Part shown: positions 1-10,794 of the stretch, piece after piece
How positions within the stretch are numbered: position 1 is the first letter of the stretch
Layout: every line of letters begins with the position of its first letter
DNA from: Gnetum montanum
Lineage: Eukaryota > Streptophyta > Gnetopsida > Gnetales > Gnetaceae
DNA length: 62,989 nucleotides
Reading direction: 5' to 3'
Assembly: GCA_015680685.1 (NCBI GenBank)
Contig: MNCI01016246.1
Location: forward strand, 258,224 to 321,212
Made by a program: the position numbers and the translations under genes
Notes under the pieces: generated by a model
Database searches by the model: none
Told to the model about the DNA's origin: nothing
Seen by the model: only the letters and a program-made list of their open reading frames with translations

Positions 1-915
1 AGTGACATTATGAATGCTACACAACAACAAACTAGGAAGAATTTCTATACACCTCCAAACAGAAGAGTTCCTAGTCAAAACAATGAAAACAACCAATCTG
101 GGTGATCCCAAGTAATTTCCCCACAACGACCAAACCCCCCATATATACTGAGAAGATTTTCATCTCAACAAGAAGCCAAAGATGAACATAAGAATTATGA
201 TTTGGTTGAAGATTTAAAAAAAGTTAAAGCCAACATTTCGGTGTATGACCTCCTACACTTTAACGAAATGAAAGAAGTGATTCGGGATATGGTTCATATA
301 CCTGTAGCCCAAAGAGAAAAATCCCCAATTCCCGAAAGGCAAGTTCACTTTGCAGAAAGTCCTAACACGTTATCAGTACAAAACGTGAATAATTCCATGT
401 TTAGTAAAAAGGATCATCCTCCTTTCCTAACCACTTTGATTATTTTAGGAAATAATGTTCATAACTGTTTAATGGATTCAGGTGCAACTGTTAGTGTTAT
501 GCCTCTTGAAATTTGTAACACCTTAGAAGCACAAATGATATCACAAACTAAAAGTGTTATTCAACTTGATGGAGCTAGCGTACCTATAGTAGGGTTATTA
601 AAAGGAGCAAAAGTACAACTTAAGCAATACCCTACATTTACATCTTATACGGATATCCTAGTAGTGGATATGACGCCCACATATGGTGTGCTCTTATCTA
701 AAAATTTTGGAGCTAAGTTTGGGGGCTTCTTTAGGTCAGATTTCTTGGAATTATTGATCCCAGTTAAAGGAAAATTTGAATATATGATTATACCTAGGGA
801 ACCTTTTTATAAGCAAGTGGTAACAACTTTTGATCAACAAACCACATCTCAAGGAAATCAAAACAACAATCATTTCGTTGGAGTGGTTGAACTAGGACTT
901 GGTGAATATTTCTAA
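1..915 (+). pseudogene. gag C-terminus and aspartic protease of element A
   Basis: The frame is open from base 1, so the true start is upstream. It is broken by TGA at 103-105, probably from a glycine codon, because the frame reads through normally on both sides and A' shows related sequence there. Residues encoded at 181-330 are a charged linker. The retropepsin active site reads LMDSGATVSVMP at about 472-507, followed by a conserved block (about 560-800) ending in a hydrophobic LELLIPVKG segment. The product would cleave the Gag-Pol polyprotein inside virus-like particles. The frame ends at 913-915, and the next domain continues in the -1 frame from 906. A one-base deletion near 909-912 explains this best. 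No canonical slippery heptamer is visible, so programmed frameshifting is less likely. Confidence 0.8.
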
Positions 916-3900
916 ATGATGATATAGATGAGGCTACATACATAAATCCTTTTGCATACACATGTTCCACTCAGTACTATCAAGCTTTTAGAGAATATGA
1001 GAAGGTGTATGAAGATATTTTGCCATATCACCAACATGATGGAAAAACCTTTCTTTTCGGGGACCCACCACCACTAGGAAATGATACAGATATAAGTGAG
1101 ATTTTAACTAATGAAATATTAGAAGATGGACCAAAATTTGATGATGATCACTGTTACCTTGATCAAAGGGCCAATTTTTCAGATTTTACAAACTTGAATA
1201 CTTGGATATTAAGAGTGGATGGTGCTTCTTCCAAGAAAGGATGTGGAGCTGGAATAATGCTTATACCTCCTGGTGAAGCTCCTATTCTTAAAGCTATTAA
1301 TTTCACTCAACCAATGACCAACAATATGGTCGAGTATGAAGCACTAATTCACGGGATCAAATTAGCTAAACACTACGATTTGTCCAAACTTAAAATCTAT
1401 AGCGACTCCCAACTGATAGTGAACCAAGCTAATGGTCTCTTTGACGATAAAGACATCACCATGAAAGCATACAAAGCTTACGTTCTTGAACTTATTAAAG
1501 AATTTGAACGTGTAACCATTGAACATGTGCCTAGAGAAGAAAATTATATTCCTAATGCACTAGCCCAGATGGCTACCACTTTGGATGTCCCTTTTAAACA
1601 TAATGCTTGGGATTCAGAAATCATTATCGAAAAGGTGAAGTCTTATTCTATCCCTGATAATATCTCTTCTTTTCAAGTGTTTGTTGATGATGACCATATT
1701 TGTAAGTTCCTATTTTCTGAAGGAGAATTTAATAATCAAGGAGATACATCCAAGGATGTTGTGTTCTTAAATAAGATATCTCCTGAAACTGCAGTTAGAG
1801 AAGCTTTATTTGATGATCTATACACCAAGGCCCCAGATTTATCTAAAAACAATAATTGGCAAACGTTAGCTCAAACTGAAACAATTCAAGTTCAAAAGGG
1901 AGGAAAACAATACCCTGTTAAAATAGGAGCTTGTCTACATCCAGATGAAAGACAAAGCTTTGTTGACCTATTACATGAATTTAATGATGTTCTAGCTTGG
2001 ACGTACAAAGACCTTAGGACTTTCAATCCACTAGTGATGACACATACCATTCCCCTTAGGTCAGAAACAAAACCATTCAGGCAAAAGCTTAGACCTGTGA
2101 ATCCAAAGATTGAAATCCTTATGAAAGCATAAATTGATAAACTTCTAGAATCCAAAATAATTTATCCAGTAAGACATTCCTGTTGGATCTCAAACTTAGT
2201 ACCCGTTAGGAAACGAACTGGTGAGTTAAGGTTATGCATTGATTTTCGTAACCTTAATACTTCTTGCATCAAGGATAATTATCCACTCCCTCTTATGGAG
2301 GAGTTATTGCAAATTGTGAATGGTGCTCAAATGTATTCCTTTTTGGATGGGTATTCGGGATATAACCAAATTTTAGTGAATAAGAAGGACCAATATAAGA
2401 CAGCTTTTACAACAAAGTGGGGAACCTTTCAATTCGCTAAAATGCCATTTGGCCTTATAAATGCTGGCTCTACCTTCCAAAGAGCTATGGACAAAACTTT
2501 TGAGGGGCTAATTAGAAAGTGTATTATTATCTACCTTGACGACTTAACTGTTTTCTCTAAAGATAGAGGTATGCACCTTAGAGACCTTAGGAATGTTTTT
2601 ATGAGATGTAGACAATTTGGCATCACCTTGAATGCAAAGAAATCCATCTTTGGTGTTCAAAGTGGTAAATTTCTAGGTCATATAGTGACCAAAGAGGGGA
2701 TTGCGATTGATCCTGAGCGAGTAAATGCAATTTTAGAAGTACCTTACCCTTTATCCAAGACTGATCTAAGGGCCTTCTTTGGTAAGATTAATTTTGTTAG
2801 ACGATTTATCCCAATTTATGCTGAGTTAGTTAGACCATTGAATGACATGCTTAAGAAAGATAGTAATATGCATTGGACAAATGATAGAAAGAATGCGTTT
2901 CTTGCTATTAAAGAAGCAATAATTGATGCACCTATCCTAGCTTCTCCTTGGTATGAAAATGATTTCTACTTATATGCCTTTTCTAGCGATGTTACAGCTG
3001 CTGCTATCTTAACCCAAGACATAAATGATCAAGGTGAAAGACCCATAGCTTTCATGTCTGCACCTCTAAAGGATGCCGAATTAAGATACTCACCCGTAGA
3101 GAAGCAATTGTATGCTGTGATAAAAGCCTTGAAGAAATTCCGCTACTACTTGTTAAACTCAAAAGTCTTCGTCATTGTCCCTGATCCAACCACCATCGCT
3201 TTAGCCAAATTACAAGATCCTAGTGAGAAACGCGCTAAGTGGGTTATGAAGCTTCAAGAATTTGATATTCAATGGAAGGTAGCAAAGTTAGTTAGAGGGA
3301 CTGGTCTTGCTAAATTAATAGCTAAAGCTTCAACCTCGGAAAATTGTGATGCATCCATAGATAAAGAATCAATTCCTCTTCATATATTATCCATCAATGA
3401 AGAAAATGATATCCCATTTGCTCCCAATCGGTTGTATGATCCATGGTATGGGGATATCAAGTTTTATTTAACCTTCCATCGTTGTCCCTCAGATTTACCT
3501 AGATATAAAAGAAAGCTCTTAATATCAAAATGTTCTAAATTCGCTCTAATAAGTGGTGAATTATTTAGAAAGAACTTCCAAGGGATATACCTTAAGTGTT
3601 TGAACCAAGAGCAAGCTAACAATGCTGTAAAACAACTTCACAATGAAGGACATATAGGATACCGTTCATTAGTTCATAAAATTGTGAGGGCTGGTTATTA
3701 TTGGCCTACTATGATTAATGATGCTTATAACCTAGTTAAGACGTGTGTTCAATGCCAAATATTTAAAGGTAAAGATTCCAAGAGTTCGGCCCCATTACAA
3801 CCTATAATAGAAACAAGACCATTTGCCCAATGGGCCTTAGATTTTATTGGAGTGATCAATCCTTTATCTACCACCCTACATAAGTTCATTTTGACAGCCA

Positions 3901-4715
3901 CTGATTATTGCACACGTTGGTTAGAGGCGAAAGCAACCAAAACTGCATCATCTCGTGAGGTCATTCGCTTCTTAGAAAATGATATAATCTCTAGATATGG
4001 TTACCCTTATGCTTTAGTAGTTGATAATGGGCCCGCCTTCATTTCCATAGAGTTTACAAATTGGGCTAGAGACCATAACATCATTGTCAAGGCAGTAACC
4101 GAATATTACCCACAAGGTAATGGTTTGGCTGAGTCTTCCAACAAAATTATATTAGATGGGATTAAAAAGTTGGTAGCCCAAAATCCACGAACTTGGCATG
4201 AACAATTAAAATGGGCAGTTTGGGCTGATAGGATTCGTTACAAAGAATCGATCAAGACTACGCCATATGATTTAGTGTACGGACAAGAACCCATATTGCC
4301 AATTAATTTACAGATCCCTACATATCAATTCTTCTTGGACTACTTACCAACTAATGAGCATCTAATATCACGAGCATGTGACATTTTGAACTTAGAACTT
4401 AAAAGGGTTAAAGCAATCGAAAATATGTGTGGTCATCAACAAATTGTCAAGAGATGGTTCGATAAAAAATATGCTGCTAAAAATTTTCAAGTAGGTGATC
4501 TAGTCCTCAAGAGAGATAGAGCGTCTGGTCAGACTGGCCCTCAAACTAAGTTTTCACCTATGTGGTCAGGTCCATTCCAAATTGTAGACATCACTGCCCC
4601 AAATGTGTTTAAGATTGCTGATTTGCAAGGATATAGGTTGAATAGGAATTTTAATGCATTTCATTTGAAACATTTCTACTCAGGTACCCCACGTGGGCAT
4701 CTGGTAGATTCTTAG
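906..4715 (+). pseudogene. pol of element A: archaeal-type RNase H, RT, RNase H, integrase
   Basis: One frame of about 1270 codons has a single stop, TAA at 2130-2132, where GAA is expected in the RT N-terminus (KA-stop-IDKLL). Domains: linker with LPYHQHDGK (about 1020); archaeal-type RNase H with VDGAS (about 1215), EYEAL (1335) and YSDSQ (1400); RT from about 2040 with LCIDFRNLN, LDGYSGYNQI and the catalytic YLDD (about 2533); a degenerate gypsy RNase H (about 2960-3200); an integrase zinc finger (H..H, CVQC, about 3640-3760), then LDFIG, VVDNGP and the glutamate in GNGLAESSN (about 4110); and a GPY/F-like tail with WSGPFQIVD. The DD-E triad is intact. A GTG near 1005 can open the longest stretch, but the domain is probably translated from upstream. 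If repaired it would be a near-complete polyprotein. Confidence 0.88.
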
Positions 4716-6009
4716 TTGCATGTTTTCTTCCCCTTTTTCATTGCATTTCATATGTATATTATTGCATTTTCATATTTTGCTTGCATTTCCATCATTTCTT
4801 TCTTAGCATATTGTTTTGATTATTGTGTTCTTCATATGATTTTAATAATCATTGGTCATTTGAGTTACTTGATATTGGGTCATCTTAACACCATTGAAAA
4901 TAATGCAGGTATGATATAATTTACTATTACTATGATATAATGCTATAAAATCCACTTTATATTTTATACTGTAACTCTTTCCAATTGATTCCAAGGTTTC
5001 AGTTTATTTGTTATGTTTGATTATGGAGCATTTGATTTATACAAACTTATCATGTTATCATCATGATCATGTGAGTGTAGGATATGTGATGTTGGAGAGT
5101 GGTTAGTCATAATTACTAGGTGACCTTGGAAAATTCTATCCTTTCCTCTCATAAGCCGAAGCCCTCAGGTATGATGATCCATGGCTATCCTGTGAACAAC
5201 AGGGTGAAGTGTGTTCATTTCTACTTGAGAACCCATAGCCACCTAGGAGACCTGCTATGATGCCACCAATCAAAGGCACATACACGAGGGTTGAACTGCA
5301 CCATGGGCAAAGTTTCCAAAAGGACCATGCTCTTTGGCAGTGCAACTAATCGGCTAGACTCGTGTTGGAATTCCTACCTCAAGAATGAAGTACACCATAA
5401 GCAAAGTTTCCTTAAAAAAAAAAAACAAAACAAAAAATGAGGACCGTGTTCATTGGCAGTGTAATAAGTTCTTGAGTGTGATGGGGTCCGGTGGCAACCC
5501 TCACCCTAACCTCTGTTTCCCCTTTTAAATTTAAGTTTTTCAAAAAAAAAAAAAAGAAGAAGAAGAAGAAAAAAAAAACTAAGGAAAAATATGAAAGTTG
5601 TGGCTTACTATGATCTAACATGAGTTTTAGCTCATCCTCCTCATTAAGTTTTGTATAAGTCAATTGCTCAAAATAGTCTGCATACTTTTATTTTTACCCT
5701 GTGGGAATATTAAGAATTAGAGCTTAAGTATATATCTACATATATATATATATAATTACACATATATATCTATAGATGTTAGTTAAAATAATAATAAATT
5801 AATTTTTTTTAGATTTTAATGGTTGTTTGGATGACCTATGTCGGTGTCTCTTCCGATTATTTGGTTATTTTGATCATATTTAGAACATTATAGTTTACTT
5901 TCAAGTCTGCATTTCTGGTTTCATGTTGTTTTGTTTCCCATCTATTGCATTTTCATTCAAAATTTTATAGTCCTTGCACTTGCATGCAATCTGTAGTTTG
6001 GGGGCTAAG
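4716..6009 (+). other. 3' non-coding region of element A
   Basis: No convincing coding sequence lies here. AT-rich DNA follows the pol stop. From about 5140 a stretch is well conserved in A' (about 46990-47290, opposite strand). It contains a module duplicated in tandem: AGCAAAGTTTCC ... GACC(A/G)TG(C/T)TC.TTGGCAGTG at about 5305-5345 and again at about 5397-5465, with poly-A/poly-AAG tracts between and after the copies (5413-5440, 5540-5580). A TA-rich microsatellite lies near 5740-5755. The A/A' conservation suggests a cis-acting role (packaging, export or 3' processing), but this is inference. Confidence 0.6.
5996..6009 (+). promoter_or_regulatory. Polypurine tract of element A
   Basis: GTTTGGGGGCTAAG lies directly against the first TG of the 3' LTR. 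The same GGGCTAAG abuts the LTR in A' (minus strand, 46366-46373), which supports its use as the plus-strand primer site. Confidence 0.6.
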
Positions 6010-6961
6010 TGTTGAGGCCAACCTCACCCATGCTAGGTATAGGGCCTTGTTTGAACAAGTTTTAATAAAAATAAAAAATATAAAATAAAAATATAAAATT
6101 AAAAAATTAAAAAAGAGCACCATGAGCTTGCACATGGCCATTGTCCATGTGCTGGTGGGCTTCATTGGCCCAAAAAAATAGATTTTAAAATGTTGATCAA
6201 GCATCCACCCATGACTTATGATCCATGATGATTATCCTATTTTGTTTTTTTTTTCTTTTTGCAGCGATACGAGGAAAAAGGCAAAAATAATTCATGGCAA
6301 AGGTGGCTGGCAATTTAGGGTTAGGGTTTTTCTCTCATCAGGCCCCTATTTAGAGGGAGGAGGAAGGGGATTTTAGGGACAACGATCAACGATCAGGGGG
6401 CAGTGATTTTTCTATTCTGGGGAGAGCCCGGGGCAACGATTTTTCTGTTCTAGCGGAGCCAAAGGGGTAGCAATTTTCTGTTCTGTTGGGAGCTAGAGTT
6501 CACAGTAGTATTCTGTTCTGCTGGGAAGGCAACACAGACAAGCAGGCACCTAGGCTACCCATTTTTTTGCTTGGATCATCATTGCTTTGTGTTAAGCTAA
6601 GTTTGTTTTGCTCAATCATTTTAATTCGATGTGAGGTCATTGTAACAAATAAATAGATCGTTAAAATCAAACTTTTGCTTGTGTTTGGAGTTCTTAAACT
6701 CCCGGTTATTTAAAAATAATAATAATAAATTTTCATTTCCCTTGCCACCATATTTTTATTGTTTAAGGTTGGGATAGTTATTCTATTTAAGTTTCTTTAT
6801 CAAATTTTCTATTTCAATTTATCTGTTTAAATGTCACACAGCTTTTTCAGTTGAGACTATTCCCGGGTTTCCGTTCCCATATGGGAGGTGCCCTAGGCGA
6901 TAGTTTCCTAAAACGAGTTTTCAGAGGTGTTGGCGGCATGTCCAAAATTTATGCATCAACA
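6010..6961 (+). repeat. 3' LTR of element A (952 bp)
   Basis: It starts TGTTGAGGCC after the G-rich tract and ends TTTATGCATCAACA, so the ends form an inverted repeat. Both ends match the LTR of A' at 45102-46365, while the centre differs. A TTTAGGG-like double repeat followed by TTT (about 6313-6328) lies upstream of a GGAGGAGG-rich leader, and AATAAA near 6648 is a possible poly(A) signal. Its partner 5' LTR is outside the window. Confidence 0.85.
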
Positions 6962-7829
6962 ATTACGTACTTAATCACTAAGTTGAAAGCCCCAAAAATA
7001 ACATAGAAAGGTTCAAATTTTAGGGATGCCTACTTAAGCAAATAGTTTTACAATAAATGCTTCAAAACAACAAGAGAGAAAAATTAATTACTACTAGGGA
7101 GGATGGTCCCACTTCTAACAGTAGTTACATGATTTTCAATATTTATGCTTGAACTTAAAATAGCAAAATGGTTTGATGTAATAAAAAAAAGCTTTAGTGA
7201 GAGATCATCTTTTGTAAGAGAGGAAGGTATAAAAGTAACTGCTAGCACATAATGTCCATCAAGATTGACATTATGTCGAATCTCTTTGTAGTCTTATAAA
7301 GCCCGCTTGTCAACAAAAGATGTCATCTTTGGGTAGATAGTAGTCATCTTACATACCTTATGTACTAACTATCTAGATTGACTAATACTTTGTCATAAAA
7401 GTAAAATTAAAAAAAAAAGTCTTCACTTAAACTAATGTCTTCTTTAGTTTCTTTATTTCCATTTGATCATTCTTATCATTAACAATATCTAGATTTTTCA
7501 TCTTTTCAGTTTTGAATTGTTTTCTACTATCCTTGGCTTCAACACACTTTTTCTTTTCCTTGACATCAACAAATTTTTTCTCTTCCTTATTAGCTTTTTT
7601 CTTCAGAACAAAAGGACAAGCATTAAACAAATGTTCTTCAAATGAAAAAAGTTACAAAAAATAAGAAAGATTATAATATGTGGTTAGCTAAATATAAGTC
7701 TTCTTGTCCACTGATAATACTAATTCCTTTTCATTTTTAAGAAGATTAATTTTAGCAAAAAAAAAATAAAAAAATTCTACAAGAATAAAATGATGTTAAA
7801 ATAGATTCTAAATGCTTAATGGGATCAAG
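6962..7829. other. Unassigned AT-rich intergenic sequence
   Basis: I recognise no gene here. On the minus strand 7085-7293 stays open for about 69 codons and 7427-7630 for about 67 codons. The second is lysine/glutamate-rich and low in complexity (KANKEEKKF, KEKKKC). They could be decayed gag-like coding sequence of the same unknown retroelement seen in the next feature. I assign no function. Confidence 0.4.
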
Positions 7830-8250
7830 AATATGAACAATATCTTACTCAACTTTTTGAAAAATTAGCAAAAGATTAAATAACTTTACAAAACATGGAA
7901 CTTTAGAATACTCTTCATATTTGACATTAAAATCTAAGTCCACTTACAAATAATGAATATTTCATACTTATGTATAAATGATCATATATCTAGGGCATAT
8001 TGCACCATTGAATCACTACCTACCAAAACAAGAAAAAAAACAAGAATAATGCTTGGCATGAATAACTTGAATGTCATATGTTTACATCACATCATTTACC
8101 TACAAGGAAAAACTTTGAGTACGAGTAAGGTAATTCAAAATTTGAATATATATTATAATGTAAGATTAACTAGTAGTGACTCGTAGATATCATCATGAAG
8201 AAAAAAATTAGGTGTTTTAGTTGCATTAACATTAGTAGAAGAAGATGTTT
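7830..8250 (-). repeat. Unidentified dispersed repeat R1, copy 1
   Basis: This stretch matches 32090-32490 in the same orientation, including GTATAAATGATC, TAGGGCATATTGCAC and AAATTAGGTGTTTTA. On the minus strand both copies keep short protein-like matches (TPNF.L.DD and KLFNL), which suggests decayed coding sequence rather than a simple non-coding repeat. No family recognised. Confidence 0.5.
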
Positions 8251-8885
8251 GAAATTTTTACTCACCATCTTGTAAATTTGCATTCTCAAAACTAATAGAA
8301 ATTTCTACATCAATAGAAGTAGAAATTTAGGCATTAGTTGAAAAATTAGAGGTAATATAGGATTCCTCTATGGTGAATTCTAAAATTAAAACTAAAATTT
8401 TTTACTTATGTCTATTGAGAACCATTGTATTTATCAAACCAATTTTATAATTCTTTTTATAGGATTGTTGTTAATTTATAACTTAGTGCTACCTATTAGG
8501 ATTAAACCTATGACTTGGGGTTACTAAGCCAAGACCCTTACCATTACTAGAAAGATCTAATCTATAGGGGAAAAAACGAATAGAGTAAATATAATGAAAT
8601 GTGTTTATTTTAACTATAAAATATGAACTAAAATGAAAACCTAAGTGCATTGAGTAGTACTTTCTTCTATCTTCTATCATACTCTTGGAATATATAAGGA
8701 CAAGATAACGAGTTAACCATTTGAGCTAGCTATCATTAGCACGCTTTAAATATACTATAACTACTTTGTAAATCAAGTAAGTGTTTTAGTACTAAAGATC
8801 TTGATGTACTTAATTCTTAATACTAACCAATAATTTTAAAAATAAACATTATGAACTAATTATTACATTATGTATAAAGGATCAT
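8251..8885. other. No gene recognised
   Basis: AT-rich DNA. A GGGTTACTAAGCCAAGACC segment near 8519 looks like a fragment of a dispersed plant repeat. A short minus-strand open stretch (8489-8680) has no recognisable motif. Confidence 0.4.
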
Positions 8886-9212
8886 GACCCAAAGGCTAAA
8901 TGCTTATCCTGCTAAGGTGGGGTCCTAGTTAGTGAATGAACAAAAGTCTAACATTTTTCAAGTAGTTGCGCCCAAGCTAGAACCCAAGTCTTGTGACTTG
9001 AAAAAGAAGCACTTTACTATCACTCCAACTGATAGTCCACTAAAAAAATCATTACCCAAAGCTCTAATGTTTATCTCCCCAATGTAGGATCCTAATAAGA
9101 TTAATGGATGAGCAAGAGCCTAACCTCTTTCAAGTGGATACACTTAGGCTTAAACTTAGGTCTTACAATTTGAGAAACAAATATCTTATCACTTTAAATG
9201 ATAATCCTTTTA
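8886..9212 (+). repeat. Divergent tandem duplication, unit about 165 bp
   Basis: Unit 1 (about 8886-9043) and unit 2 (about 9053-9212) align end to end: ACCCAAAG start, GGGGTCCTA versus TAGGATCCTA, ..TTTCAAGT.G.., CTTGTGACTTGA versus CTTACAATTTGA, and a CACTCCAACTGATAGTCC / CACTTTAAATGATAATCC end. The units are strongly diverged, so the duplication is old. Confidence 0.6.
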
Positions 9213-9330
9213 TTATTATATTATATATCATCATCATCATCATCCTAGCCTTGTCCCAACAAAATGGGGTTGACTACATGAGTTCTTTTTAACCATTTTC
9301 CTCTATGAAAAGCTAAATCTTTGTTTATTT
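9213..9330 (-). mobile_element. RTE-type LINE 3' end, copy 1
   Basis: Read on the minus strand it holds the typical end of plant RTE-clade LINEs: a segment matching the C-terminus of the ORF, ACCCCATTTTGTTGGGACAA, then a GATGATGATGATGATGAT tail (plus strand 9229-9244). The same end occurs at 9826-9876 and at 32950-33070. Heavily 5'-truncated. Confidence 0.6.
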
Positions 9331-9825
9331 GCATTTTTACGTTATATATGAATTATAAAAGTAATCATATAAAAATGCAAAAAAATATAAATATTAATTT
9401 GTTGCAATGTGAAAGTAAATAATTTCAATCTTATTTCTATGAAAGACTACATCTAATTTAGACTCTATCAAATTATTGACTTACTAGAAACTATGAAATG
9501 AAATTGTAAGAGTTTGGCTAAGATTTGGAAAACCAACTCACTTCCTGAATCTATCTGCTACGTATTTATGAGCAGTGGGTCATTGGAGTCAACAATGTGT
9601 GGACTTTTATACATTGATGCTAATACATTGATATAAGCAAACTAATGCTAGTAGATTAATGCAACTACATTGACATGATCAATGTAACTAGGCTTCATCA
9701 TTTCCTTATTACTAACTTGAAACTTATCCTTGATATTTTATGATATAATGAACTCTTTATAATTGCAAAATATTTTAACTCAACATGACTTAACTTAACA
9801 AGAAAAAATTATAAGTATTTCACAC
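9331..9825. other. Unassigned; possible fragment of a C/E-family LTR end at about 9560-9760
   Basis: No gene. The stretch around 9590-9735 resembles the U3 end and primer-side flank of the minus-strand LTR E (22480-22630): repeated ACATTGA motifs, GGCTTCATCAT, then AACTT(A/G)TCCTTGA. It may be a strongly decayed solo fragment of that family. The rest is featureless AT-rich DNA. Confidence 0.35.
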
Positions 9826-9876
9826 TAGCCTTGTTCCAAAAAAATGGGGTTGACTACATGATTTTTTTGTCATTCA
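9826..9876 (-). mobile_element. RTE-type LINE 3' end, copy 2 (part left of element B)
   Basis: The conserved CCTTGTTCC...ATGGGGTTGACTACATGA end stops at ATTCA (9872-9876), where element B is inserted. The sequence resumes after the second ATTCA at 20604 with CCTCTATGAAGAGCTAGATC, exactly as in the uninterrupted copies at 9213-9330 and 32950-33070. Confidence 0.65.
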
Positions 9877-10774
9877 TGATAAAACAAAATTTTGAAGTAA
9901 TGCGATATCATATCTACAATATTATAGCAATGATGTCGTAGATACTATATCATAATCCATGCTATGTCATCATTGATGTGATGTCTCGAGATGTGTGTAT
10001 CCCTATAAATACAACACTTGGGCACACAATCCAACAACCTTTTCATTACATCCTTAGGTAGACTCTTGTAGTTTGGTTTTGTAGACTTAGTGATAGAAGT
10101 GAATGCCAGAAATGTGATGTTTGACAATTGACTGATGTCTTTATTTGAATAATTTGTACTTGAAAAAAGTTCATGATGGAAATAAAGATCGAGCTTTCTC
10201 TTCATCATTACAGCATTCCTTAGTATTCTAATTACTCACTTAGCATAATTTTTACTTTTTTTCCTAGCTTAATAATTTACTTCTTGAAGTACTTTACCTT
10301 ACTTGTTTATTACTAAGTGGTATGGATACAACTGGTTTTGAGCATTAAGTGTAGTTATCTAGTAACCTAGTAGTGACATTACTTGGTTCATTTAGTAGTA
10401 ATTCCACTTGGTAATCCTAGTGATAACTGCATGAGTCCAAGGCATGAATGGCAAACCAAAAACATATTTCCATCACTCTAGGATAAAATAGACTTGCATT
10501 CATGTTGTTACTTAGACTTAGGATTTAATATTTATTTTCACCATGTTTATGATTAGGAGTACTTATGACCAAAACAACATTAGTTAATAATAGACCTCAC
10601 TAAGAGCTAAGCTATATACTTGCACCTCACTAGCTCAAGGTGGGAAGACAATGATCTCGAACTTAAACTCAATTACTAGCTTAATAACATTGTCCATCCA
10701 TAGATTATGATTTGGTCATACGTTTCCACTCATGACTTGTATGGTAGAGTGCTGGAATGATCCACTGTTCATCA
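9877..10774 (+). repeat. 5' LTR of element B
   Basis: Matches 19708-20599 along its length. It begins TGATAAAAC and ends GTTCATCA. TATAAATACAAC at about 10004 is a good TATA box. Upstream, the U3 carries several copies of a short GATGTCGTA / GATATC-type motif. Compared with the 3' LTR it seems to lack about the first 11 bases. Confidence 0.85.
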
Positions 10775-10775
10775 T

Positions 10776-10793
10776 TGATGTTGTTGCTAAGGA
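10776..10793 (+). promoter_or_regulatory. Primer-binding site of element B (decayed tRNA-Asp type)
   Basis: TGATGTTGTTGCTAAGGA starts one base after the LTR. Against the complement of the plant tRNA-Asp 3' end (TGGCGCCGTTGCCGGGGA, from memory), every difference is C-to-T or G-to-A. Element C shows the same site in another state of decay. Confidence 0.65.
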
Positions 10794-10794
10794 T

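Larger units (their letters stand above)
1..6961 (+). mobile_element. Ty3/gypsy LTR retrotransposon A (Tat-like), 5' end outside window
   Basis: The order read from the sequence is gag C-terminus, aspartic protease, archaeal-type RNase H, reverse transcriptase, gypsy RNase H, integrase, a 1.3-kb 3' non-coding region, a G-rich tract and a 3' LTR. The gypsy order RT-RNaseH-INT and the extra RNase H point to the Tat lineage. Damage is light for this window: a stop at 103-105, one frameshift near 906-915 and one stop at 2130-2132. The LTR ends TG...CA with an inverted repeat (TGTTGA.GC / GCATCAACA). The 5' LTR and left target duplication lie outside the window, so the right-hand 5-bp flank ATTAC (6962-6966) cannot be matched. 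A second copy of the family, A', lies at 45102-47860 and 60235-61760. Confidence 0.88.

Noticed and set aside
903-915. Programmed -1 frameshift between protease and pol of element A
   Set aside because: The frames overlap by few bases and no X-XXY-YYZ heptamer is present. A single-base deletion explains the shift more simply.
1892-2155. Minus-strand 87-codon frame inside pol
   Set aside because: Shadow of the RT N-terminus on the plus strand; no independent motif.
5412-5663. Minus-strand open frame with a long phenylalanine run
   Set aside because: Produced by poly-A/AAG tracts in the 3' non-coding region of element A; not a membrane protein.
9213-9330. The ATC triplet run as an independent microsatellite locus
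   Set aside because: The run coincides with the 3' tail of an RTE-type LINE on the minus strand.
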